Assembly: GCA_964424455.1 (NCBI GenBank)
Contig: CAYRJA010000062.1
Coordinates: forward strand, 1-18,441
DNA: 18,441 nucleotides
Reading direction: 5' to 3'
Origin: CAYRJA01 sp964424455
GTDB lineage: Bacteria > Bacteroidota > Bacteroidia > Chitinophagales > UBA10324
Within the stretch, counting starts at the first letter, position 1, and the number at the start of each line of letters is the position of its first letter. The position numbers and the translations under genes are program-made. A model generated the notes under the pieces. That model made no database searches, was not told where the DNA came from, and saw only the letters and a list, made by a program, of their open reading frames with translations. Of the stretch, positions 8,570 through 15,750 are shown in pieces.

Positions 8570-8687
8570 CCGGCAGCATAAACAATTTCAATCAACTCAA
8601 TAAAGATTAGAAGTTGTTATTGCTTTCTTTCTTCATTCAGTATTTTTATTATCCTATAATTATCAAATCAATTTAAAATTTACAAAA

Positions 8688-9326
8688 GTGATTGCCGGTA
8701 TTGAAGCATATTACAAAGGACTGTTACTCGGATTGATTTTTATTGTATCGTTCGGACCTATCTTTTTTGCTTTGATTGAAACCAGTATCAGCCGTGGCTT
8801 TCCGGCGGCGGCAGCAATGGCTACCGGAACGATGATTTCGGATGTGTTTTATATCCTCGTCGCATTTGTAGGAGTTAATACATTTTTTGAAAATGCACAT
8901 TTTAAATTCTGGTTGGGAACTTGCGGCGGAGTATTGCTGATAATTTTTGGGATAATTCATCTTTTCAAGAAACCTAAAATTGAGAAAGTAGAACTGAATG
9001 AATCTATTCAGTCCGGATACATTGGCTACGCACTTAAAGGATTTGCCATCAATGTACTCAATCCGTTTGTATTTATTTTCTGGTTCAGTACTATGGGAAT
9101 TATTTCAGTAGAATATGCAAGTTCGAGAATAGACCGGTTGATATTTTTTGCAGGAGTAATTACCTGTATCTACAGTTCAGACATATTAAAGTCTTATATC
9201 GCTGATCAGATTTCTCATTTATTGAATTTCCGACTAATGATTTGGCTGAATAGAATTGCCGGAACAGTTATGTTATATTTTGGAGCAGACCTGCTCTATA
9301 AAGTATTTGAAGGAAAGATATTCTGA
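8688..9326 (+). CDS. LysE/RhtB-family exporter
   Basis: 212 residues with six hydrophobic helices and the family signature near the N-terminus, SFGPIFFALIETSISRGF, followed by a small-residue helix (AAAAMATGTMISDVFY). LysE/RhtB proteins export amino acids or related small molecules from the cytoplasm by proton antiport. The central helix pair is split by a charged loop, KKPKIEKVELNES. The later helices keep the conserved NVLNPFVFIFWFSTMG motif of the family. Translation probably starts at GTG 8688, since no ATG lies close upstream in frame and the protein from here is full length. It follows the GH3 gene on the same strand. The stop codon lies 14 bases from the end of the converging korB. Confidence 0.88.
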   Translation: MIAGIEAYYKGLLLGLIFIVSFGPIFFALIETSISRGFPAAAAMATGTMISDVFYILVAFVGVNTFFENAHFKFWLGTCGGVLLIIFGIIHLFKKPKIEKVELNESIQSGYIGYALKGFAINVLNPFVFIFWFSTMGIISVEYASSRIDRLIFFAGVITCIYSSDILKSYIADQISHLLNFRLMIWLNRIAGTVMLYFGADLLYKVFEGKIF

Positions 9327-9329
9327 AAC

Positions 9330-9344
9330 TGTAACAGCAGTTAC
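9330..9344. other. Inverted GTAAC/GTTAC pair at the junction of two convergent genes
   Basis: GTAAC-AGCA-GTTAC (9331-9344) is a perfect 5-bp stem with a 4-base loop. It begins with a full TGTAACA word at 9330-9336 and falls in the 14-base gap between the lysE-like stop and the korB stop. The layout matches 1883-1898 (TGTAA-N6-TTAC). It may assist termination from either side, but no T-tract is present. Confidence 0.4.
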
Positions 9345-10387
9345 GCTATAGTCCAAGTCTCACTGCCGGAGAGAAGTTTGTCTAAGTTTCCTTCCTTTTT
9401 TTCTCTTGCGACTTTGATTTGCTCTATTAGTCCGTCCTCATAGCGTGGTCTGTCAATTTCATAAAACACACCAAATGGACGGGGAAGATGGTTACCATCA
9501 GCAGGATTATCAAAGAAGCGTGAAATGATTCCGGCTTTCACTAAATCATGTTCATCATGCACCATTAAATCATCCAGCCCTATACCGCTCTCGTTTATTT
9601 TTACTGCTGTGGGTTTAAAACCATCCAGACGAATTCCTCTGTCATTGTTATCGCCAAACACTAACGGCTGACCGTGTGTAAGAAAAATAGTTTCTTCCTT
9701 TTTAGATTTCTTTTCGGTAAAAATTTCAAAAGCGCCATCATTAAAGATGTTACAGTTCTGATAAATCTCAAGGAATGAAGCCCCTTTGTGTTTGTAGGAA
9801 CGAAGAAGCATATTCTGTAAATGCGACGGGTCTCTGTCCATACTTCTTGCTGCGAATGAAGCGTCAGCGCCAAGCGCCAGCGCAATCGGGTTAAACGGAT
9901 GGTCAATAGAACCCATCGGAGTGGATTTTGTAACAGCATTTTCGTGAGAAGTAGGAGAGTACTGACCTTTTGTTAATCCGTATATCTCATTATTGAACAG
10001 TAATACATTCACATCAAAATTCCTGCGCAGCAAATGGATAAAGTGATTTCCTCCAATTGAAAGGCAGTCGCCATCTCCTGTTACAATCCACACACTCAGA
10101 TCAGGATTTGCCGCTTTTAACCCGGAAGCTATCGCAGCAGCTCTGCCATGAATACTATGCATTCCAAAAGTTTCGGTATAGTAAGGAAATCGGGAAGAAC
10201 AACCTATACCTGAAATGAAAACAATATTTTCACGAGGGATATTAAGCTGTGGCAACACGGTATGCACCTGCTTCAGAATTGAATAGTCGCCACAACCGGG
10301 GCACCAGCGCACATCCTGATCAGTGGCAAAATCTTTTACAGTTAATTTTGTTTCTTGTCCATTGGTTGCTGTTAATGTCTCAGTCAT
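9341..10387 (-). CDS. korB: 2-oxoglutarate:ferredoxin oxidoreductase, beta subunit
   Basis: 348 residues; the thiamine-diphosphate subunit of the enzyme that oxidises 2-oxoglutarate with CoA to succinyl-CoA and CO2, reducing ferredoxin. The TPP-binding motif runs from GDGD (104-107) to NN (132-133). Four Cys typical of the [4Fe-4S] cluster are present: Cys29 and Cys32 in WCPGCGDY, Cys63 in GIGCSS and Cys212 in QNCNIF. The GLTKGQYSPTS stretch after the TPP motif is characteristic of the 2-oxoglutarate branch rather than the pyruvate branch of the family. The gene starts 21 bases after the korA stop on the same strand, so the two are co-transcribed. No separate delta (ferredoxin-like) subunit gene is beside them, as is normal for two-subunit Kor enzymes. 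Confidence 0.95.
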   Translation of the reverse strand: MTETLTATNGQETKLTVKDFATDQDVRWCPGCGDYSILKQVHTVLPQLNIPRENIVFISGIGCSSRFPYYTETFGMHSIHGRAAAIASGLKAANPDLSVWIVTGDGDCLSIGGNHFIHLLRRNFDVNVLLFNNEIYGLTKGQYSPTSHENAVTKSTPMGSIDHPFNPIALALGADASFAARSMDRDPSHLQNMLLRSYKHKGASFLEIYQNCNIFNDGAFEIFTEKKSKKEETIFLTHGQPLVFGDNNDRGIRLDGFKPTAVKINESGIGLDDLMVHDEHDLVKAGIISRFFDNPADGNHLPRPFGVFYEIDRPRYEDGLIEQIKVAREKKEGNLDKLLSGSETWTIA

Positions 10388-10408
10388 TGTATGTATTTTA
10401 AGAATCTT

Positions 10409-12250
10409 TTATGCTATTACTTCTTTTATTTTTTTTACAATTTCTTCCGTTGTAAAAGGAAGACCTTGTATCTTGTTATAAGGGATGGCCGGTACAAGAT
10501 ATTTATCGCGGATAATTTTTACTAACTGACCATTATTGATTTCGGGAACAAGTACTTTGTCGTAGTTCTTCAATATTTTCCCAAGATTTTTAGGGAAGGG
10601 GCGTATATAGCGTAAGTGTGCATGAGCCACGGAATGGTTCTCTCCCAATAGTTTTTTTACAGCAGTTTTTATGGCGCCATAAGTTCCGCCCCATCCCAGC
10701 ACAAGCACTTTCCCCTTTTCAGGTCCGTTGTCTATTTTCAGTTCAGGAATGTAATCGGAAATTTTTTCAACCTTCTCTTCACGAAGTTTTACCATCAATT
10801 CGTGATTACCCGGATCATAGGAAATATTCCCTGTTATGTTTTCTTTTTCAATTCCGCCAACGCGGTGCTCTAACCCCTTTGTACCGGGAATTGCCCATGG
10901 GCGGGCTAACTTTTCATCTCTTGAATAGGGTTTGAATTTTTCGCCATTAGATGGAGTGGTTGCAAAAGAAACTATTATCTCAGGCAGTTCACTACTGGTA
11001 GGATACTTCCAGGGTTCTGCACCGTTAGCTATGTATCCGTCAGTCAGTAAAATAACCGGAGTCATGTGCTGCACTGCAATCCTGAATGCCTCATACACTG
11101 AAAAAAAACAATCAGATGGAGAACAAGCAGCAATAACTGGTATCGGACATTCACCATTTCTACCATAATATGCCTGTAACAAATCTGATTGTTCCGTTTT
11201 TGTTGGAAGTCCGGTAGAAGGTCCGCCACGCTGCACATTAATAATTACAAGAGGAATTTCAAGCATGGTGGCTAATCCTAATGCTTCAGTCTTTAAAGCC
11301 ATTCCGGGTCCTGAAGTAGTTGTAGCGCTAAGGTTTCCTCCAAAGGATGCGCCGATAGAGGAACAGATTCCTGCAATTTCATCTTCCGCCTGAAAAGTTT
11401 TTACACCAAAATTTTTGTATTTGGAAAGCTCATGCAGAATATCAGATGCTGGAGTAATAGGGTAGGTGCCAAGAAATAGCGGAAGATTCGCTTTTTGTGA
11501 AGCGGCAATCATCCCAATAGCTGTTGCCTGATTACCCATGATATTCCGGTAGTTGCCTGCAGGCATTTTTGCTTTACCAACTTCATAGCGCGTAGTGAAA
11601 GTTTCAGTTGTTTCTCCGTAATTATATCCTGCTTTCAAAGCGCCAAGGTTGGCTTCAAGAATTTCCGGCTTCTTGCTAAATTTATTATTGAGAAAGTTGA
11701 TAGTGTTATCCATCTGCCGGCTGTACATCCAAAAGAGAAAACCAAGTACGAACATATTCTTACAACGGTCTCTTTCTTTCACACCCAAGTCCGGAATGTT
11801 TTCAGTTGCTTCGCGTGTAAGTTTGGTAATATCAATTTTATAAACTTCATATCCTTCCAGCGTATTGTCCTCCAGCGGATTTTGATCATACTTGGCAAGT
11901 CGGAGATTTTTAGTGTCGAAACCGGCGATGTTTAAAATGATAATACCGCCGCGCTTCAGATTTTTCAGATTTGCTTTCAGCGCTGCAGCATTCATTGCAA
12001 TAAGTGCATCGCACTTATCACCGGGAGTAAATATTTCTTTACTTCCGAAATTTAGCTGGAAACCTGAAACACCTGCTATGGTTCCCTGAGGTGCCCGGAT
12101 TTCAGCAGGAAAATCGGGAAAGGTTCCAAGGTCATTCCCGAATAAAGCAGTTTCATTGGTGAACTGACTTCCTGTCAATTGCATGCCATCACCCGAATCA
12201 CCTGCAAACTTGATAACGACTTCTTCTAAGACTTCTGTGTTTTTACTCAT
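10409..12250 (-). CDS. korA: 2-oxoglutarate:ferredoxin oxidoreductase, fused gamma-alpha subunit
   Basis: 613 residues combining the gamma domain (about 10-190) and the alpha domain (about 205-610). The gamma domain has the glycine-rich FAGDSGDGMQLTG near its start. The alpha domain has the signature blocks YPITPAS, AEDEIA, TTTSGPGMALKTEALGLA and NVQRGGPSTGLPTKTEQSDL. With KorB it forms the cytoplasmic complex that feeds reduced ferredoxin from the TCA cycle. An in-frame ATG exists at 12319, but I take 12250 (MSKNTE). The family begins just before VVIKFAG, the extra 23 residues look untranslated, and a TAnnTTTG box at 12301-12308 lies between the two starts. The second-domain end (GWGGTYGAIKTAV, HLRYIRPFP) is complete. 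First gene of the korA-korB operon. Confidence 0.95.
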   Translation of the reverse strand: MSKNTEVLEEVVIKFAGDSGDGMQLTGSQFTNETALFGNDLGTFPDFPAEIRAPQGTIAGVSGFQLNFGSKEIFTPGDKCDALIAMNAAALKANLKNLKRGGIIILNIAGFDTKNLRLAKYDQNPLEDNTLEGYEVYKIDITKLTREATENIPDLGVKERDRCKNMFVLGFLFWMYSRQMDNTINFLNNKFSKKPEILEANLGALKAGYNYGETTETFTTRYEVGKAKMPAGNYRNIMGNQATAIGMIAASQKANLPLFLGTYPITPASDILHELSKYKNFGVKTFQAEDEIAGICSSIGASFGGNLSATTTSGPGMALKTEALGLATMLEIPLVIINVQRGGPSTGLPTKTEQSDLLQAYYGRNGECPIPVIAACSPSDCFFSVYEAFRIAVQHMTPVILLTDGYIANGAEPWKYPTSSELPEIIVSFATTPSNGEKFKPYSRDEKLARPWAIPGTKGLEHRVGGIEKENITGNISYDPGNHELMVKLREEKVEKISDYIPELKIDNGPEKGKVLVLGWGGTYGAIKTAVKKLLGENHSVAHAHLRYIRPFPKNLGKILKNYDKVLVPEINNGQLVKIIRDKYLVPAIPYNKIQGLPFTTEEIVKKIKEVIA

Positions 12251-12300
12251 GATATGTATTATGATTTTCCCGGTACTAATACCGGAATTGTATTCTTCCG

Positions 12301-12308
12301 CAAAACTA
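12301..12308 (-). promoter_or_regulatory. Candidate -7 promoter box for korA-korB
   Basis: The minus strand reads TAGTTTTG, an exact TAnnTTTG match, 50 bases before the korA ATG at 12250. I see no TTG -33 element at the best spacing, so this is moderate support only. If it is real, translation from the ATG at 12319 is excluded. Confidence 0.4.
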
Positions 12309-12346
12309 CGAAACAGCAATGATATGAATTCACAGTGAACTTAAAT

Positions 12347-12360
12347 CTGATAATTATCAG
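12347..12360. promoter_or_regulatory. 14-bp perfect palindrome between divergent korA and the repeat-protein gene
   Basis: CTGATAATTATCAG is its own reverse complement. It lies in the 163-base divergent gap, 39 bases upstream of the candidate korA -7 box and 53 bases before the ATG at 12414. A symmetric site there could bind a dimeric regulator affecting either gene. No known regulator consensus is claimed. Confidence 0.4.
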
Positions 12361-12413
12361 CAAACCTGTATTTATTCTCATCTTTGTTAGATTTACAAAC
12401 GAAAACATTTTTC

Positions 12414-13502
12414 ATGCGGGTTTTTCGTTTTCCTTTTCTGTTTTTTCTTCCCTTTTTTTCCTTACAACTTTCTGCACAGCCCTTTTCTGCTTATGTTAAT
12501 ATGAAAGGAGAGTTTTATGCTTTTAATGGAGAGTCAGTTCAGCAATTAGATTATCTGCAGCCGCTTGTTTACAAAACAGGTGGGAACTGTGTTGCCTTTA
12601 TTGATAACTCAAAAAATTTTAAAGTCTTTTGGAAGGGAGAGGTATATAAATTAAATGAAGGGTACACCACTGATTTTGAAACCACTAAGGATTTATTACT
12701 GATTCGGAACGGAGCTACGCTTTATGTTTTTGATAACGGAAAACTTACAATGCTTGCTGTTTACAGTTCAAATAATGTTGCTGCTGATTCGCTTATTGGC
12801 TTTCTTGATGATAAAAATTATACGTACAAGTTATATGCATACGGGCGAGTGATAACACTTGAAGAGAATACTGTTGAATTTCCTCTTAAACAGTTTGCAG
12901 CAGGCAGCAATATTTTTGCATGGGTTAATCCATATAACGAATTTAAAATCTGGTATCAGGGAAATATAATTGAACAGGAATCACAAAGCCCGGCAAATGT
13001 TTATGCAGGAAAAAATATTGTTGCTTATACGGACAATTACGGCTCTTTTAATATCTTCTACAAAGGCGAGACACAGGAAGTTGAATCATTCACTCCTAAA
13101 AAAGTATTTATTGGCGATGACCTCTGCGCCTATGTGGACAATCTGGATCATCTGAAAATATTCTATGACGGCAATGTTTACGATGCGAATATTTTAAATC
13201 CGAGGGCAGTTTCTGTCAGCCGTAATTTAGTCGGATATGAAAATGGTACGGGAGGATATACCGTTTTTTACAAAGGAAAAATAACCACGCTTGAAAATAA
13301 TTTTGTCCCTGATGATGTACAGATGGGCGACAACACGCTTTTTTATTTCGACCCGATGAATCAGCTCAGAATATTTTCATTCGGGAAAGATGAACCCGTT
13401 ACCAATCAGATATATGAGAGTGTGCTGATTAATTATGATGTGATTCAAATGAAAACCGGATTTAATCAGTATAATTTTTTCTATCAGGGAAAGTATTATT
13501 GA
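12414..13502 (+). CDS. Secreted protein built of ten repeats of about 35 residues
   Basis: 362 residues with a signal peptide (MRVFRFPFLFFLPFFSLQLS, cleavage near SAQ). I use the ATG at 12414 rather than the one at 12384, which would place ten polar residues ahead of the signal peptide. The remainder is a regular tandem repeat: a strand such as AYVDN, a turn, then an aromatic strand ending in (F/W)Y-x-G, then about 18 variable residues. The closing Gly falls at residues 39, 75, 109, 144, 183, 218, 253, 288, 324 and 359, with spacings of 36, 34, 35, 39, 35, 35, 35, 36 and 35. Clear examples are FKIWYQG, FNIFYKG, LKIFYDG and YTVFYKG. The pattern suggests a beta-propeller or beta-solenoid exported to the periplasm or outer membrane. 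There is no sorting domain and no lipobox. I do not recognise the family. It contains no copy of the iterated TGTWACA word. Confidence 0.8.
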   Translation: MRVFRFPFLFFLPFFSLQLSAQPFSAYVNMKGEFYAFNGESVQQLDYLQPLVYKTGGNCVAFIDNSKNFKVFWKGEVYKLNEGYTTDFETTKDLLLIRNGATLYVFDNGKLTMLAVYSSNNVAADSLIGFLDDKNYTYKLYAYGRVITLEENTVEFPLKQFAAGSNIFAWVNPYNEFKIWYQGNIIEQESQSPANVYAGKNIVAYTDNYGSFNIFYKGETQEVESFTPKKVFIGDDLCAYVDNLDHLKIFYDGNVYDANILNPRAVSVSRNLVGYENGTGGYTVFYKGKITTLENNFVPDDVQMGDNTLFYFDPMNQLRIFSFGKDEPVTNQIYESVLINYDVIQMKTGFNQYNFFYQGKYY

Positions 13503-13513
13503 TAGAGATTAAA

Positions 13514-13551
13514 TAATAAATCCCCAATGAAAATTCATCAGGGATTTATTA
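13514..13551. terminator. Bidirectional terminator between convergent genes
   Basis: TAATAAATCCC (13514-13524) pairs perfectly with GGGATTTATTA (13541-13551). The 16-base loop holds a smaller TGAA/TTCA stem. The left arm is A-rich and the right arm T-rich, so each strand places a U-rich segment after the GGG/CCC core. It lies in the 67-base gap between the ends of the converging repeat-protein gene and the Omp28-like gene. Confidence 0.7.
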
Positions 13552-13569
13552 ATCGAAACAGGAGAATGT

Positions 13570-15489
13570 CTATTTGGCAATCGTTATCTTTTCAGATAAG
13601 ATTTCTCTTCCGTCGTTCACATTTAGAATATAAATCCCCGCAGGTAAAGTTTCTGTTGTGATTTTGAAATCTTGCTGTCCTGCTGCTATATTGTTTTTCA
13701 TTTCGGAGTAAACTACTTCTCCTAATACATTGGTTACAGTAATTCTTAAATCTGCATTTTCACGGAGTTGAAGTGAAAGATGTATGAATGTGTTTGCAGG
13801 GTTAGGAAAAAGTTTGATTGCCGTTATTTCAGAGCTCGTATTCCCGGTACCAACTGATGAAGTGCTTACATTGATGTCGTCCAGGAACAAATCGTTTCCA
13901 TAATCGCTGGCGGCACGAAACATTAAAATTACTTCTCCCTTCCCACAGTATTTTGAAATGTCAACAGATTCTGCCCTCCATTGGTCTGGTTCAGGCAGGA
14001 ATAATTGTGATGTTGGACTTGCAGTTGCCAAATTCGTTCCATCCTTTACCCACACAGTGTACCAATGCGCCCCGCAATCTGTTGACACACGAAGAGAAAG
14101 TTCATCATTAGTTATAGCTCCCGAAACGTAACGGTATTGAGCATAGGCAACATTAAATGTTACAAACTGTTTGGTTTCTCCGGATAGATTCAGTGGTGGG
14201 AAAATTAAATCATCTATTGAATTTTCAGGAGCAGAGGAAAAAGTCATTTTTGTACAACTATTGCTATAGCCAAAACCGCCATAACCGGATTTTGTTTTCC
14301 ATGTATTGTTGTCCTTTTCTTTATCATAAACAGACCAGTTGGCAGGAGGAAATACACCATTAAATCCCTCGCTTATGGGCGGCGTAGAGTAGTTACGAAT
14401 AATTATGATATTGTTGCTTTTAGAATTGTTTCCTGTAAAATCATCAACACCATTCGGCTGAGAACAAGTAACGGTGATGGTATGTTTTCCATGGGTTAAG
14501 TCCAGTTCATCTAAGTTAACGATGGTATTTTTACCACTGTCCACACTTCCTGTCCAGTTTATTACCACTGCCTTTTTATTATCCACTTTATAAGAAACCA
14601 CACAACTGTCAAGTGTTACAGATCCTTTGTTGACAAGAGTAAAATTCGGCGTGTATTTATCTGTGCAAATCAACTCTGGTAAATTGACGGAAGCAACATA
14701 TAAATCGTTATTGACCGGCAGCGGATTACTGATAGCGCCCTGCTTGATGTTTTTGTCCTTATCGTCTTGCACAAAACCGACCAAAGCCAGTTCAGTAATT
14801 TGATAGATATAAGCCGGCAGTGGAGCAGCAATATCTATTGTATCAGATTGTCCTGTTGTCCATGAAGCAGGCAATACCACTCCTTTTGCGCTTGGATACA
14901 TAGCGCGCATAGACATATAAAATTCGGTTTCGCCGTTGGATCCCGGAGGAGTTTCAAATTGGATTTCTTTTTCACACAAGGCAAAATGCGCACGGAAGGT
15001 ATCAGTTGTACTTACATCCATACTTGCTGTGATGATCATTCTTATAAAAATAGAATCTCCCTTTTCTGTAACAGAATGAGTTAATGAGATATCGAAGGGT
15101 GAAGGAATACTTGCTTCTGCATCAATCTTTGCCTGAGTAAGAGCTAAAATACCATCACCCGGCGGATCGCTACTGCTGTTCAGTTTATTTCCATCGTGAA
15201 AACACCATGGAGCAAAACGATTCTTATAGTATGATCTTCTGACTTCTTCATATTGCATAGTTTGAAGATATAAAACTGTCGGAACAGCGTCAGGAATAGG
15301 AGCCTGATATTTTATCACTGCCACCTTATCTGTATTCTTTTTAAGCAAAGCATTAAAAGAAGGATTTCTGATAGCACAGGGAATACAGGTTTCCCCGGTA
15401 AACTCTTCTACAATCTGAAACCGCTGTGACTGAGCTTTTACAAATAAAGAAGGGAGAATGAAGCACAATAATAGAAGTGTTTTTTTCAT
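13570..15489 (-). CDS. Omp28-like secreted protein with jelly-roll domain and T9SS type A sorting domain
   Basis: 639 residues with a signal peptide (1 to about 19, VKA/Q). Residues about 22-255 resemble Omp28-related proteins: a thioredoxin-like start with the CxxC motif GETCIPCAIRNP (Cys35, Cys38) and a family-like cleft region containing APWCFHDGN. Residues about 262-365 look like an Ig-like or CARDB domain (ANFTL-type strand, SYKVDN, GKHTITVT). Residues about 370-540 resemble a choice-of-anchor J / MAM-type jelly roll, from EGFNGVFPPANWSV to FLDDINV. From about 559 LFPNPANTF begins a type A sorting domain ending in LSEKITIAK, so the protein is a T9SS cargo on the surface or in the medium. 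The CxxC suggests disulfide chemistry, but the function is unknown. It is transcribed alone, from a good promoter box 24 bases upstream. Confidence 0.85.
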   Translation of the reverse strand: MKKTLLLLCFILPSLFVKAQSQRFQIVEEFTGETCIPCAIRNPSFNALLKKNTDKVAVIKYQAPIPDAVPTVLYLQTMQYEEVRRSYYKNRFAPWCFHDGNKLNSSSDPPGDGILALTQAKIDAEASIPSPFDISLTHSVTEKGDSIFIRMIITASMDVSTTDTFRAHFALCEKEIQFETPPGSNGETEFYMSMRAMYPSAKGVVLPASWTTGQSDTIDIAAPLPAYIYQITELALVGFVQDDKDKNIKQGAISNPLPVNNDLYVASVNLPELICTDKYTPNFTLVNKGSVTLDSCVVSYKVDNKKAVVINWTGSVDSGKNTIVNLDELDLTHGKHTITVTCSQPNGVDDFTGNNSKSNNIIIIRNYSTPPISEGFNGVFPPANWSVYDKEKDNNTWKTKSGYGGFGYSNSCTKMTFSSAPENSIDDLIFPPLNLSGETKQFVTFNVAYAQYRYVSGAITNDELSLRVSTDCGAHWYTVWVKDGTNLATASPTSQLFLPEPDQWRAESVDISKYCGKGEVILMFRAASDYGNDLFLDDINVSTSSVGTGNTSSEITAIKLFPNPANTFIHLSLQLRENADLRITVTNVLGEVVYSEMKNNIAAGQQDFKITTETLPAGIYILNVNDGREILSEKITIAK

Positions 15490-15513
15490 ATATAGATGGT
15501 TTAACTAATGTGT

Positions 15514-15542
15514 CAAATGTAAAAGAATTAGTTATCCTGCAA
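15514..15542 (-). promoter_or_regulatory. Bacteroidota-type promoter of the Omp28-like gene
   Basis: The minus strand carries TACATTTG at 15521-15514, an exact TAnnTTTG -7 box, with TTG at 15542-15540 (inside TTTTG) 18 bases upstream as a -33 element. The box ends 24 bases before the ATG, the same distance as at ligA. Confidence 0.55.
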
Positions 15543-15726
15543 AATGATATTTGTGATAACGCAGAATAAATGAATTTTGACTTCGAATCAGAAAATTTCG
15601 TCTGATATTTTTTTTCAGTAGAGATTTTACCCCTACTTTTCACTCCCACCCAAACCAAATCCCTATTTTAGTTGAAAGACTGAGATAAGAATAATGCGTT
15701 AAAGCAAGATGACAAAATAAATTCAA

Positions 15727-15743
15727 TCGCTATATAGTAGCGA
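15727..15743 (+). promoter_or_regulatory. Hairpin overlapping the ribosome-binding region of the histidine kinase
   Basis: TCGCTA (15727-15732) pairs with TAGCGA (15738-15743) around a 5-base loop. The right arm runs into GCAGG, the likely ribosome-binding site just before the ATG at 15751. Folded mRNA here could mask translation initiation. A 6-bp stem is short, so this is tentative. Confidence 0.35.
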
Positions 15744-15750
15744 GCAGGTG

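Noticed and set aside
10618..11168. Two plus-strand open frames of 105 and 78 codons
   Set aside because: Both are antisense to the strongly supported korA coding sequence and show no protein-like features.
15353..15658. 101-codon minus-strand open frame overlapping the start of the Omp28-like gene
   Set aside because: It runs across the promoter and signal-peptide region of that gene in another frame and its translation has no domain pattern.
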